DNA from: Triticum aestivum
Lineage: Eukaryota; Streptophyta; Magnoliopsida; Poales; Poaceae
Direction of reading: 5' to 3'
Length of the DNA: 64,000 nt
Assembly: GCF_018294505.1 (NCBI RefSeq)
Contig: NC_057809.1
Location: 414,074,104 to 414,138,103, forward strand
Shown here: in pieces, positions 1 through 11,240 of the stretch
How the letters are laid out: each line of letters starts with the position of its first letter
Position numbering within the stretch: position 1 is the first letter of the stretch
Notes under the pieces: generated by a model
Told to the model about the DNA's origin: nothing
What the model saw: the letters and a program-made list of their open reading frames with translations, nothing else
Database searches by the model: none
Program-made: the position numbers and the translations under genes

Positions 1-2
1 GC

Positions 3-353
3 AATCTTGCCACCAAGAATGCCTTTGTTGCTCATGAAACCTCTCGACGCACATGGAAAGGGCTAACACTGATGTGTTCTGAAGATGATCTTCAAGAGGA
101 TGGCTTCTCTGAGTGCTTCAAGTTTGACTCCACACCTCCTCGAAGGGCAGTGCTGCGACGAACTCCATCTCTTGAAGACTCTGAGTTCTCTTCCTCTGCT
201 GCAACTGTAAATGCCAGAGTCATCGAGGATGAAGATGATGCTACTTCACCACCACCTCCTTCAGCACGCGTCGACACTGCTCCAAGTTCTTCTGCACCGC
301 CGAACACCACTGATGACCCTACGGCTTCTCCTATTCTTCATGGGAACGAGTAG
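3..353 (+). CDS. C-terminal part of a Copia-element ORF lying between pol and the 3' LTR (5' end outside window)
   Basis: The frame is open from base 3 to a stop at 351-353, so the start lies upstream of the window; about 116 residues are visible. The product is acidic, serine- and proline-rich toward its end and has no catalytic motif that I can see. It sits about 500 bp upstream of a polypurine tract and a Copia LTR on the same strand, the position where some long-LTR Copia lineages (SIRE/Maximus type) carry an extra ORF after pol. That placement is the only basis for the call. The element's reverse transcriptase and integrase would lie to the left and cannot be checked here. Confidence 0.5.
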   Translation, partial: NLATKNAFVAHETSRRTWKGLTLMCSEDDLQEDGFSECFKFDSTPPRRAVLRRTPSLEDSEFSSSAATVNARVIEDEDDATSPPPPSARVDTAPSSSAPPNTTDDPTASPILHGNE

Positions 354-855
354 ATGCTCTATGTCTTTGAACCTTTTTGGTCCTTACTGACAAAAGGGGG
401 AGAAGCATATGAGTTTGATAGTCTTCAAGCGGGTCCATATGGGCGGGTGCTTTATATTTTGCTTCGTGTTTACAACTCTCGTTTTGATACATTTGGTTTT
501 TTGAGTTGTAACACTTAAACTCGATGGTCGTCTACTACTTATTTGCCACCTTGTGATGCGATGATGAATTCCGCACTTAGATCATTTTGCAGACATCCAT
601 TTTCCATTATGCATGTCATTATCTTCACATACCTTCACATGCATAGTGGATTATCATCATAAGTTGAAGTGGATCTCCACAAGCACAACCTGCCATGTGC
701 ATTTGCATTCCAAAAGCAAATTACTTATATGCACATCTTCAGGGGGAGCCCTTGCAACTTATGAAGACAATTCCTTATCCTTTACAAGTTCACATATTGT
801 ATTCCCCATTGAAAACTTCAACTAGTTTGTCATCAATCCCCAAAAAGGGGGAGAT
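354..855 (+). other. Non-coding 3' region of the Copia element, ending in its polypurine tract
   Basis: No convincing gene is present. A purine-rich block ends at about 854, directly before the LTR terminus, and fits the polypurine tract that primes plus-strand DNA synthesis. A second purine block near 392-402 could be an older or alternative tract. Confidence 0.55.
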
Positions 856-2227
856 TGTAAGTGCATCTAGTGCCGCCCCAGTTGGGTTTGGAGTATTGAC
901 GACAAACCTAGTTGAGGGACTAATGTGTTTGTGAGAATTGCAGGATAGCACAGGTAGAAGTCCCTCATTGATTCGGTTTTTCTACCAGAGATGGCCCCTA
1001 AAAATGTATGAAGACATTGATGTCAAAGGTGGTATATGAAGATATTCACATTGAAGACTATGACAAGAGAAGACACCGCATGAAGCCTATGGAGCTCGAA
1101 GACTTAGATCTTTTGTAGTTCTTTTTCTTCTGTGTTGAGTCATAGGAACCACCATACTGTTAAGTGGGGTCCAAGAGAACCAGTCAGAATGACTGAAGTG
1201 ATGCTTAAACATAACCTATGTCTTCAAGTGAAGACTATGAGAGCGAATCTTGTCCAGAGTCGGACAAGTCAGCTTTGCTTGTAGCCTAAGTAAAGTTGTC
1301 GTGTGAGTTTGAAATCTGACCGTTGGAACACGTGTCAGTTCCTTAGTGACCCAGGGTCATTTCGGACAAATCAGGTCGGGTTGCCTAGTGGCTATAAATA
1401 GCCCACCCCTACAACCATAAACGGTTGGCTGCTCAGATTCAGAGTACGGCTTTTGTCGTTTGAGAGCAGCCCACCTCGAAGCCTTTGAGAGAGAATTCCT
1501 TGTGAGGATAAAGCCCTAACCACCCAGAGCCAAAGAGAATTAGGCATCACTTAGGTCTTCTTGTCTGTGTGATCTGAAGACTTATTACACTTGAGGACTA
1601 TGCATCCTCCAGCCGATTAGGCGTCGCGTTCTGAGCATCCAAGAGACATTGTGGATCGCCGGTGAACGAAGTCTGTGAAGGTTTGGGAGTCTACCTTGAA
1701 GACTTACAGAGTGATTGGGCGAGGTCTGTGTGACCTTAGCTCAAGGGGAATACGGTGAGGACTGGGTGTCCTGAGCTGCGTGTTCAGGACTGGGTGTCTG
1801 GGACTGTGTGTCCTCAGGTTTAAATACCTAGCCGCCCTAACCAGACGTACAGTTGTCATAGCAACTGGAACTGGTCCAACACATCATTGTCTTCAATGAG
1901 TCACTGGTTTCATCCTTCCCTTCTCTTTATGTACCGTTACTCCTTGTGAAGTCATTGTATGATTGCACTATCTTTTATCTTCACTGAGTGACTGATTGTT
2001 CTGTTTGGCTTCATAATATCTTCCTACCTGATCCTTACTACATTGTAGCTATTTGTCATTGTGCTTTCACTCTATTGAATACTTGACTATGGCTTGCCTA
2101 GTGTAGTCTACCTTCCGCTGCAGGGTAATAGGTTTATTTCTACTGTTTATCTTCATAACTTCCACGTTTTGAAGACTTTCATAAAAATCGCCTATTCACC
2201 CCCTCTAGTCGATATAACGCACTTTCA
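856..2227 (+). repeat. Copia 3' LTR (1372 bp), plus orientation
   Basis: The repeat begins TGTAAGTGCATCTAGTG and ends AACGCACTTTCA. The same termini in reverse complement bound the LTRs at 29907-31401 and 24104-24862, so all three belong to one family. A TATA box (GCTATAAATA) lies at 1391-1400. A polypurine tract precedes it, which makes this the 3' LTR of an element whose body runs off the left edge. The 5 bases after it are CTTAG; the matching TSD copy would be outside the window. Confidence 0.85.
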
Positions 2228-2971
2228 CTTAGCTATTAAGTATGACAATGATACCCATACGCCACCGAGAATCAGGTACTATTATCCAACAGCCAGCGCC
2301 TACGTTCACTTTCTTAGCATAAGCACCGCACCTTTGAATTTCTTCAGGGCATCATTCAATTTTTCATGAGACGTGATATTCTACTTGCACCTGTAGGGCC
2401 ATACTTCTGGCAGTGAACATGTTACATGTGCTAAATTACATACCAGTGCACATATAGTTAATATGCTTTAGTTTTGTCCTAAGTGTTACTGTACTTCCTA
2501 GATATCACTGCCTATTATTTTACTTCTTGCATGCTATATTTATGGTAATGGTGTTGTTCTGATGCCACCTGTTGGTTCCATCAGACTGCTTCATGTTCTC
2601 TATGCTTAAGTACACATCAGCAAACTAGCATGTGGTTCTGCTGCTTTTTGTTCGTTTTACCCTACATTTTCTGATGCTATCTATTACATCACTGCTCCGA
2701 GCCTCTATTCATTACTTTTGTGTGTGTTCTTGATCTTCCCAAGTTTCATGAATAATTTAATGCTTCTATTAATTATGGAGCTGCCAACCCCATCAAGCAA
2801 AATATTTGTTCTTTTTGGACTGGCACCTCGAACAAGCATAAAAATAGAGTGAAGCAGATATATTGTCGTGTAAGCACACACCCTTCTTTCATTAGTTTAG
2901 ATGAACCATTGATGATCAATTTGAACCAGTGCATGCGATTAAAATTAATTTTACCGAAATAGAGGGTGCAG

Positions 2972-3064
2972 AATAAAGTACAACAACTAGATTTGCAACC
3001 ACGGGATGCTGGCGATATCTTCAAAGAACATTGCAATAGCAGCGAGGCTTCACAGCAACATATG
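2972..3064 (+). pseudogene. Possible exon of a CACTA-borne gene (first copy)
   Basis: An acceptor-like AG precedes 2972 and a strong donor (ATG|GTAAGC) follows 3064. The frame between is open and encodes about 31 hydrophilic residues with Gln, Asp and Ser. It lies about 0.7 kb upstream of the terminal exon at 3749 on the same strand. I do not recognise the sequence; splice-site fit and position are the only support. Surrounding DNA at 2228-2971 shows no better coding candidate. Confidence 0.3.
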
Positions 3065-3748
3065 GTAAGCTAGTGTGTTTTAGTACATGTGAAATGTAAT
3101 GCGTGTGGGACGCTTTCTTGGCTTGTGCCCTCAACCTATAATCCTATAGAATTACAAATAGTTCAGTTGTCTGCTTTGCTGTATTGCTTGATTCAAATGC
3201 TGGTTTGTTACTTGTTAGGCTATACCTGAGTTGGCCAATATGTCAGCAGTGCCTGTTGTACTATCGTAAAGAAATGCATGCCTAGTTCATTTGAGTCCTT
3301 AACTTTTCCTCTGAACTTCATCACAAGACTGTCTTCGTAGTTTATATGAGGCCACACTGTTAAGTGCTTTCTCAGATTATTTGAACTGTTTAGGTGCCTT
3401 GGCAACTTAAATATAGCGGTGGTACACTCCCTTTCAACTAGGGATGTCAGCTGGGTCCTGTTTAATCCCGATTAAAGTCCACTAGTGGTATGATAGTTCA
3501 AAAGAGTTTTTGTTTTTTGAGGAAAATGAACTAGGGAGCTAGCAAAAACTAATTAGATGGGACTGGCGGATGTCATTTATTTGCCACTTACATCCCTAGT
3601 TTCATCTTGCCATTTTAATTTCTTTTTGGCTGATGCTGCTTCGAACCATTTAAATATAGCTTGCCATGCTCGGCAATAATTCGTATGTCATTTACCATGT
3701 AAGCTTATTGACTGGATCATGCGATAACTATCTCTTACTTATGTCCAG

Positions 3749-4116
3749 CGGAAACCTTTCAGGATGCCGTTCACACTAGGACACAATGTACAACCCCAGA
3801 ATCTATTTGTGGAAGAAGTGCGCCATCCATGTTACCAGATGGTAGCAGTTCAGAGGCAACACCGCTGGAGAGCAGTCTGAGCACACATATTATAGTTCTT
3901 GAGGCTCTACTAGAGGCAGAAAGAGATGGTGTGGCTGCCATGAATGAGGTAATCTTGATCTTGAGGCAGGAACTTATGCAATTAGCTGCACATATTATGC
4001 AAGCAACCCAAGAATTGGAGGAAGTAAGAATGTTGCATTTGAAGACGGAGGAGGTCCTACTATTTCTACTATCTGAATCCCAGGGTAATCCCAGTTCTTC
4101 TTTAGATACCAGTTGA
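3749..4116 (+). pseudogene. Terminal exon of a CACTA-borne gene of unknown function (first copy)
   Basis: An AG acceptor at 3747-3748 opens a frame of about 122 codons ending at the stop 4114-4116. The middle of the product (from about residue 45) is rich in Leu, Glu and Gln with heptad-like spacing and is probably a coiled coil. Ahead of it is a TTPES motif, comparable to TPRSCLD in the exon at 19542 and TPKSCLD in the minus-strand exon near 34078. The three look like diverged versions of one terminal exon. No enzymatic motif is visible. In CACTA elements such second genes are usually accessory DNA-binding proteins (TNPA-like), but that role is inferred from context only. Confidence 0.5.
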
Positions 4117-4640
4117 AATTGTCAATAGATTATTATACTTGCATGTTGTGTCATGTCTCTGAATGGATTATGTTGTAAGACCCACTATGTTGTCCATGTG
4201 TTGTAATGATCCGAATTTTTTAGGCGAGGTAATCCTCAGTACTTGTATGATTGACATAAGGTGAACTGTTTTTCGTGTGAGCATATTGTATTGGATGAAA
4301 TAACTGTTTCACTCAAAGTGTATCCAACCTACTGAATTCGAAGATCACGACATTTCTAAATCATAATCATATATAAAGGTGGAATAAATCTTTGTTGTGG
4401 TTTTGAAGAAATAAATAACAAAACCTAGAATTATCTGTGGATATTTGTAATCGAATACAAGTTGGATTTGAATTTAGTTGCCAGGGCCCAGGGTAAACGT
4501 GAATGCTAATTCTCCCAAGTTTTGAATGAAGCGGCTAAACACCCACTATCATTTGTGGGCTGCCTGAAGCAAGTGTTTGCGAGATGGAAATTACTGTCTA
4601 CCCCTGACACTTTGACATCCTTATCGACCAGATTTACACT
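4117..4640. other. 3' flank of the first CACTA gene copy; no gene seen
   Basis: This stretch is AT-rich with no sustained frame and probably holds the 3' untranslated region and spacer. No CACTA terminus with the A-rich extension was found here. The string CACTATCATTTG at about 4534 was considered and not accepted as an end. Confidence 0.4.
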
Positions 4641-4646
4641 GCTGTC

Positions 4647-5085
4647 AATAGGGGTAGACTAGTAACTTCAATCAGATGTGACACAATTGCCTTTGAGCCC
4701 ATTCAGACATGGTGGGCACCAAACGTGGGCGGCAAAACACATTTGATTCAAGCTCGTGCGAAAGACATGTGTCTCTCCCTCCATTTCCCCATTGATACAT
4801 GGTGGGCGGCACAACAAACTCTCCTCGTCCGAAATCGATGTAGGCAAATATTTTAAATAGGGGTAGATGTGTAACTACCCTCAGACGTGACACAACTGCC
4901 CTACCTGTCAGCCCCGTTCATACACCGTGGGCAACAAAAGACCCTCTCCACGCCTGAAATCACTACCGGTAAATATTTGGGAGATGCGAGATTACCGTCC
5001 TATCCCCAACCGACGTGATGTCCAAAATTTTAAACGGGGGATAAGTTTGTAACTTTGCCACATTTCAGACAAGCGTGTCCCAAAG
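4647..5085 (+). repeat. Imperfect tandem repeat (about 180-215 bp units) upstream of the second CACTA gene copy
   Basis: Units start near 4647, 4863 and 5041. They share a core of the form GTAGA...GTAACT...GAC-GTGACACAA-TGCC, followed in the first two by a CATACA/GGTGGGC-type block. They lie directly upstream of the first exon of the next gene copy, where a promoter would be expected. No clear TATA box was found. Confidence 0.5.
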
Positions 5086-5214
5086 TTTGAGATTGCCCCC
5101 TCCGCATCAATTTCCCCATTCATACACCATCGGCGCCACAACAACCTCCCCACTACGGCCAGCCTCCTCCGTCCGCCACCCCATCCTCCACCTTGCCAGA
5201 GCCGCTACCCCTAC

Positions 5215-5513
5215 CCCGTCGTCCATTGCAAGAGATGGACATGTCTCATCCACGGCGCCAGACCAGGATTCTTTCATCGCATCCTCTCGCTTCATCGGTG
5301 TCGTCGTCCACCTTGTCGTTGCCGCTCCTACGACCGCCTCATCCACGGGAACAGGATTTATCCCCCGGCCCGGTCATCTGCTGTCTAAAGTCTTCTTCCC
5401 CGCCGCCGATAGCCATCGCACCCGTAGCACCCTCAACGTATCAGCAGGGGCCTACACGGCGTCGCAAGAGAGGTGGTACTCTTCCATATGTGCTTCAGTA
5501 ATTGATCTCACCC
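5215..5513 (+). pseudogene. First-exon module of the second CACTA gene copy
   Basis: An open frame spans 5075-5575. The informative part is the end of the exon, which encodes KVFFPAADSH followed about 20 residues later by SQERWYSS. A good donor (TCA|GTAATT) follows at about 5512. Two minus-strand segments of the CACTA element at 32080 encode the same arrangement (HIFFPAAGSH...SPQERSHSS near 37085-37215 and KIFFPSSDSQ...SPKRLYTC near 38105-38215). The shared motif and shared exon end indicate homologous first exons. The start codon is uncertain; 5075 is the furthest upstream in this frame. Function is unknown. Confidence 0.5.
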
Positions 5514-5528
5514 AGAAAATAGATTGTA

Positions 5529-5880
5529 AATTGTTTACTGTACTTTTCTTGTCCGTACCATATCGTTGTGGCTAGTTGAAAGCAAACATTGGTTGCGAAG
5601 TAGCTTTGTCCGGTTTGCACCTTCAGATCCGCCATGGCATGGTCACTATACTCGTAAAGCTTATGGTTTCCCCCCTTTATATTCACTACCATCATGGTAG
5701 GTGCTTTGTGTCGTGCTAGCACTGCTCCTCAAGACCTCAACCCACAAGCGAAACAACATGCCACTCATAATTCCAAAGCTTAGGTATTGAAATACGAATC
5801 TGATATGATGCTCATATTACTAAAATATAGAACGTTTAATTGGTCACCTAATGTTCCCATATTCGTTTTGAAAAGCATGT
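5529..5880 (+). repeat. Unit 1 of a roughly 345-bp tandem repeat
   Basis: The unit opens with TTGTTTACTGTACTTTTCTT and ends near AAAAGCATGTGCGCCACC. It aligns along its length with 17131-17470. Its second half also aligns with the host DNA that flanks the Gypsy and solo-LTR insertions (15124-15258 joined to 17015-17120). See the finding on the triplicated unit. Confidence 0.65.
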
Positions 5881-5936
5881 GCGCCACCCACTGGTCCAGC
5901 TAGTTCCACTTTCCTGATTTTACTCCTGATGCTTAG

Positions 5937-6415
5937 TGTCGGTGTCAAAACCGGTGGATCTCAGGTAGGGGGTCCCGAACTGTGCGTCTAAGGTCGATGG
6001 TAACAGGAGATAGGGGACACAATGTTTACCCAGGTTCGGGCCCTCTCTATGGAGGTAGTACCCTACGTCCTGCTTGATTGATCTTGATGAATGCGAGTAT
6101 TACAAGATTTGATCTACCACGAGATCGTAATGACTAAACCCTAAAGGTCTAGTATGGCTATGATTATGAGGATTCGGCCTATCTACGGACCTAGCCCTCC
6201 GGTTTATATAGACACGGGAGGGATCTAGGGTTACACAAGGTCGCTTACAATGAAAGGAATCTTCATAGTTAGTCGCCAAGCTTGCCTTCCACGCCAAGGT
6301 GAGTCCTATCCGGACACAGGTGGAGTCTTCGGTCTTTGTATCCTTATGGCCCATCAGTCCAGCCCATATCCAATAGATCGCACACCCGATGACCCCTTAG
6401 TCCAGGACTCCCTCA
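5937..6415 (-). repeat. Gypsy 3' LTR (left copy)
   Basis: 479 bp, identical in length to the right copy. Substitutions between the copies are visible (for example GGTGGATCTCAGG versus GGCGGATCTCGGG near the start), so the insertion is not brand new. The flank just inside (6416 onward) is the minus-strand polypurine position and reads CAGGGGCTAC on that strand. Confidence 0.9.
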
Positions 6416-6841
6416 GTAGCCCCTGATCCAGGCTTCAATGACGATGTGTCCGGCACGCAGATTGTCTTCGGCATTGCAAGGTGGGTTCTACTTTCCAAAC
6501 ACTCCAGGATAGTCTTCGGATGAAACGAAGGTGTCCAGATCTGCAACATAAGTACCACACACAACCGCAAGGAATATAGTATTTCACGAGTCCCATCTAC
6601 TAACAAATTTTTGCAAGATGACATCACATCTGTTCGGTCACTATATCGAACCGTTTTTGTCTGCCGTTCCATGTTTCGAGATGCGGTTTCCATTGGCACG
6701 TCTTGTCAAAGAAGAGATTGTGTCCCCTTATTGCGGAATTTTCATCAATGCGGGCGGGGGTAACCCAACCGTTTCGTTTACATAGCCCTTGGGAATAGGC
6801 GAGTTTTAGGGCGAGTGGGGAGGCGTTCGATATTCACTGCC

Positions 6842-6848
6842 TTTATAA
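6842..6848 (+). promoter_or_regulatory. TATA box of the antisense gene in the Gypsy element
   Basis: TTTATAA lies about 115 bp upstream of the ATG at 6963 on the strand opposite to gag. The same motif in the same context (GCCTTTATAA-GGG) is conserved at 25765-25771 in the second Gypsy fragment, about 120 bp upstream of its reading frame. Conservation in two diverged copies supports a real promoter. Confidence 0.6.
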
Positions 6849-6962
6849 TGGGATAAGGATTCCCCCTTCTTCTCCCACACCTTCTCTCTTCCTCTGCCCT
6901 TCCACTCTTGAGCTCCAGCACCCAAGTTATCATCTTCTTCCCACTCAAGCCATCACTCAACC

Positions 6963-7838
6963 ATGTTCGGATCCGGAGGCCAAGGCAAGTGGATGGTCTC
7001 CTCCGTCAAGGAGAAGGACCTTACTGAGCTTTGGGCGGCTGGGTACTTGGCGATGGAAATCGCCCACCGTCTTCCAGCCCAGGGGCAAGTCATCCCCACG
7101 TCGAAGCCCAACGAGAGGGTGGTATTCATCCCTCATTTCCTCCGCGGGCTAGGGTTTCCACTCCACCCTTTCGTCCGTGGGCTGATGTACTATTACCGGA
7201 TAGACTTTCATGATCTATCCCCGAACTCCTTCATCAACATCTCAGCGTTCATTGTCGGGTGTGAGGCCTTCCTCCACATCCAACCCCACTTCGGGTTGTG
7301 GCTCAAGGTCTTCAACGTGAAGCCAAAGGTGGTGTATGGCTAGCACGCGGAGTGCGGAGGTGGCATGGTGAGCAAGCTGACTAATGTCTCCTGGCCGAAA
7401 GGCACTTTCGTGGAGACTGTCAAGGAATGGCAGAAACAATGGTTCTACATCACGGAAACCCGCGGCGCAAACTGGGTTGCAGCTGCCGAATGCGCTCCAA
7501 TGCGGCTCACCTCCTAGGTTGAGAAGATCCCGAACTGGTGTTCGCTAGATGAGCTGATAGCCCTGCAGACGCGCGTTCAAAGTATGGTGGACAAGGACAT
7601 CAAGCTTTTTGATATAATCCAGGTGATGCTAGTTCACCGGATTCTCCCGTGCCAAAGCCGAAGCCGCCCTCTATGGGAGTTCAATCCGAAGAAGCACCAT
7701 ACCCTGAAGAGGCTCTTCGAAACTACTCACGAAGACGCCTGGAAGTTGCTCTTCAAGGTCAAGGAGACACCACCGGCCACAGATTCGAACCGCGGGCACA
7801 ACATCAACCACCTCGCCAACAAGTTATGTTATTTTTAA
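6963..7838 (+). pseudogene. Antisense ORF of the Gypsy element, N-terminal exon, plant gypsy-type transposon domain (PF04195-like)
   Basis: The frame starts at ATG 6963 and runs about 290 codons to a stop at 7836-7838, interrupted by in-frame TAG stops at 7341-7343 and near 7515-7517, so this copy is not functional as it stands. The segment around residues 50-75 (RVVFIPHFLRGLGFPLHPF) is typical of the grass protein family that Pfam calls 'putative gypsy type transposon' (PF04195), an identification from memory. The same segment is encoded at 25886-26131. The gene runs opposite to gag and has its own TATA box. The biochemical role of the family is not known to me. Confidence 0.7.
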
Positions 7839-7879
7839 TGCATACCCTACTTGCTTGTTTCAAGGATGATATCTAAGCT

Positions 7880-9060
7880 ATTATTATCATTGCTTCTTCA
7901 GGACTGGATGGAGAGGGCGAAGAAGATCTAGTGTCCGGCTCCGCTGCCTGAAGAACCAGTAATTCCGCGTTTAGCGAAGATGCTGGTGCCGGCACCCTAT
8001 ACGGCATCGGCAAAGAAGGCCAAGGGGGTCCGGAGTGGCCCCTGCCGCAAGGGCACTTCAGACGCGACGTCCAAAGACAAGACCCGTTCCTCCGTCACCG
8101 AAGGCGACGCCGATGAGGAGGAGGAGGAGAGAGATTGTCCCCTGATGGCGGAAGAAGAAGAGGGTGGCCTCCACAATTCTGGAGGCGGAGGCGCCCAAGA
8201 AGGGGAAAGGCCCGCTCGCGGGCAGCTCCGCATGGGACGTCGACAGTAGTCCGGAGCGACGCCCCCAAACTAAGCCTCAGGCCGCATCGTAAGTGCTAAG
8301 ACTCGTATATGCCCATAAATCTAACCTCTCCTCTTTGCTGTATTGGCATGATTAATTATGCTATTGCAGTCCGGCCCACGACAGCTCCCAGCGATCCTCA
8401 TCAAGAGGCTCGTTGGACTCAAAGGAGATGGCCAGCGAGACGACGCCGGCTGCCTACTCTCCCAAGGCCAAGGGAGATGTCGAGGTGCTATCCTGAAGGA
8501 CCTTCCCAGGCCAGGGACAGGTTTGGGAGGCCATCAAGGCGGCGCCGGAGGGCGATACCTCGGCCGCCGGGCACATGGGGGAACAAGCCCCAATGGAGAC
8601 TAATGATGGGGGCCGTACTCAATTCGTCCCCCCTCTGAGCACGGATCCGGAGACCCATACGGCCCCGGAGTCTGACAAGCAGCCTCCATCAAGAGAAGGA
8701 GGCGCGCCCATCCCACCGGTGACCTCTGTCCTACCAGAGGCACCGGATAATCTATTGGAAGCGCTATGAGGCGCTTCCATTGTGGAAGAACACAGAAGCC
8801 TGCAGCGGCCTGCTGACGGGTTTTGAGGTAAGTGGCATTTAACCGAGAAAATCTCCACATAGACAGTAGCCATTGAGACACTGTCCAGTGTTCGGAAAGA
8901 AAAACCGGACAGAGGATCAATTAAATTTGCAGGAAACTAACCAAGTGTGTTTCATGTGAATAAGCAGGCGTCGCTACTGGTCGTGACTTCTCATACTGTC
9001 AAAGTCTCCAGACTAAAGCAAAAAACTGGAGCGGGCCGAAGAAGAGCTTGGCCAGGCGAG
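7880..9060 (+). pseudogene. Middle part of the antisense gene, probable introns and low-complexity acidic exons
   Basis: The region continues the antisense gene between the N-terminal exon and the coiled-coil exon. A charged stretch at about 7980-8250 contains a run of Glu codons and Lys/Arg clusters in one frame. Open segments at 8309-8769 are GC-rich and proline- or glycine-rich. Exon limits cannot be fixed by eye; codon-like GC content separates these blocks from AT-rich intron-like spacers (for example 8825-8995). No known motif is visible. Confidence 0.35.
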
Positions 9061-9157
9061 AAAGCAGCTGGAAGACCAGCAAGGTATGCAATGGCTTGCT
9101 ATATATTCGGAAAGAGTAAATGATGTATACTGACTGTAGTGTCATTATATGTGTAGG

Positions 9158-9426
9158 GGTGACGACCGAGGTCGCGGCCCTGAAAGAGGCCCTGGCCGAA
9201 GCCGAGGGGAAAGCTATCAAGGAGCAGGCTGCCCGCAAGAAGTTGAAGGCCCGGCTGAACGAGGTCCAGCAAGAGCTCTAGGACGCGGTGAAGAAGTACG
9301 AGACCCTAGAGGGCGATGTTTCGGCTCGAGAGACCGAACTTTCCAAGGCTCGTCAAAGCGCGGAAGCGGACCGGGTTGAAGCCCAGGGTGCCCTCCAGGA
9401 GATCCAAGAGGCCAGGAAGATCGCGG
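9158..9426 (+). pseudogene. Coiled-coil exon of the antisense gene
   Basis: The frame encodes about 90 residues dominated by Ala, Glu, Lys, Leu and Arg with heptad spacing, a clear coiled coil. One in-frame TAG occurs at about 9280. The block ends at a donor-like GCGGG|TAAGG near 9427. Coiled-coil segments downstream of the PF04195-like domain are usual in this family as I remember it. Confidence 0.55.
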
Positions 9427-9494
9427 CGGGTAAGGCGTTTAGTATGCAAAGCAAATATATAAAGAAGAAGTATTTCTTACTAACCCAGATTCAG

Positions 9495-9986
9495 AGTTCT
9501 CCAGGAGCCTTCGCAGATCTACCGCGCAGTGTGTCCGACGCCGCGGAGTTCTTCTGAGCAGAAGAAGGGAGCTCCACGGAGAAATTGTTCTGGTCGCAGT
9601 ATCTTGCGCCAGAGCATCCCGTGCCCTTCACCGATCAGCTGAAACAGCTGGTGGAGCTGCATAGGGTGGCCGAACTGGCCATGAAGGATTTGATAATCCG
9701 GCTGTGGCCAGCCGAAGTTGTGCCTGGCAGCTACTTCGGACTCGTGAAGCGGCTGGTGAACGTCTGTCCTCGGCTGGACATCGTCAAGCGATCAGCCTGC
9801 ATTGAAGGTGTGCGCATGGCCTTCGCCCGCTGCAAGATGTGGTGGGCGAAGATGGGCGTCGTCAAGCTGACCAAGGGGCCGCCGGAGGCCAAGGACCACC
9901 GCACACCTGAGCGCTATTTTGCAGATGTCCTAGAGGGGTCTCGCATTGTAGCAACGCAGTGTTCGCAGGATGTTATCTTTGAATGA
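9495..9986 (+). pseudogene. C-terminal exon of the antisense gene
   Basis: The frame runs to a stop at 9984-9986 with an in-frame TGA near 9555. The tail of about 130 residues has hydrophobic and Trp-containing segments (for example KMWWAKMGVVKL) but no catalytic motif known to me. GC content and codon pattern are coding-like up to the stop, then drop sharply. Confidence 0.5.
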
Positions 9987-9989
9987 ATG

Positions 9990-11240
9990 TATTCAAGTTC
10001 CTTCTACTTTGTATGATAGAACAAAGTGGGTTTGTGATATAATGCTTGTTATGTTTTTAAATTTTACCTCATGTGCGGCCGTGTTATATGAAATCTGGGG
10101 GTTAACCAGTCGTCGGCTTCTGCCCCCACGTAGGTAGTACAGAGGTGTTCGGGATGGAATCTAAACAATCTTGATCCAATTATATGGTCCTTGAAGGAGT
10201 TGTTTAGCGCAACGAACCAGGCAATCAGACTATGCGGCTTTAACGCCCTCACTTAGCCATAGGAGTTTGACAATAAAAACATGGGCGCAGCCCCTGGTAT
10301 CCGAACGAGAGTGCTATAAGCATCTGATAGGGAAGTACCGATCCTTCGCGTAATGCGGAAGAAATCTCCAACGATTTGCAACCTGCGAACAGCTGACCGA
10401 CTCTCGCCGCATCATGACAGTTAGTTTTCGGCTTTCTCTACTGAGGTGCTCCTTTGGATAAACCAAGGCACAATCAGAGTAGTTCTCCCTTTACTACCTT
10501 ACCCGATATAGCGGAACGTAAGGTAGCAAGCACAGGAGCCGGGCAACCCAACTATTGACCAAAGACATGATTCGGAGCCAATGCATATAATGCTAAATTT
10601 GGGGTGCTGAACGATACTATAAAAGGTGTTCAGACTTTTGTTCCCGTAGTGTGGGGTGCTATGAAGCCCCTGGCAAACATCAAACGTACCAAAGTGTGTA
10701 CGGGTGCTACCTGATGGGGTTACCCATAGGGAAGAAGAAGAGAAAAAAGAAGAAAAAAGAAAGAAAACAGAAAGGGTGCAAAAGGTAATAAGCTGGGGCT
10801 TTAAAGCTCCAGCCGTGACCTTTTTTCATTGTAATTTGATTAATACGTCGAGGCGCATTGACACAAGTAGTGCGATAAGCAACAAGCTATTTAATATGTC
10901 AAAAACCAGGGGAGAGCTGTATATGGGTCCTGACAAACACGTAGAGTGATTGTTAACGAAACCACCTCGAAAATCCCTCGTATGTCTGAGTTTCTCGCCG
11001 TATTGGTGTGTTCATCCTTCAAGAGGGCTGGTGATCAGGCCATCCGATGGGGCTTGCCGGATTGAAACCTGAAAGGAAATGAATAAAAGTGAAAGTATGT
11101 GTGTATCCGGTGCCGGTTGAGCCGTACTGTGGATCACAAACTAGCTATGCCTCCGTCGATGCACATGGAATTTTGAGTGCGTAGTTATGTACGCGTGGTG
11201 CGAATGCCACTACTTTACCAGGACTGAGACGGAGGCCGAA
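9990..11240. other. Gypsy internal spacer where reverse transcriptase, RNase H and integrase are missing
   Basis: Autonomous Gypsy elements would carry RT, RNase H and integrase after protease on the minus strand. I see no YxDD, no HHCC zinc finger and no DDE-type context here in any frame, only short frames. The stretch contains an A/G-rich low-complexity block at 10733-10785. Confidence 0.55.

Noticed and set aside
4531..4545. CACTATCATTTG as the left CACTA terminus
   Set aside because: It lacks the CACTACAAAAAA continuation and subterminal TGGGCC motifs seen at the two accepted ends.
5107..5346. Minus-strand frame opposite the first-exon module
   Set aside because: It has no similarity to the other modules; the plus-strand frame carries the conserved motif.
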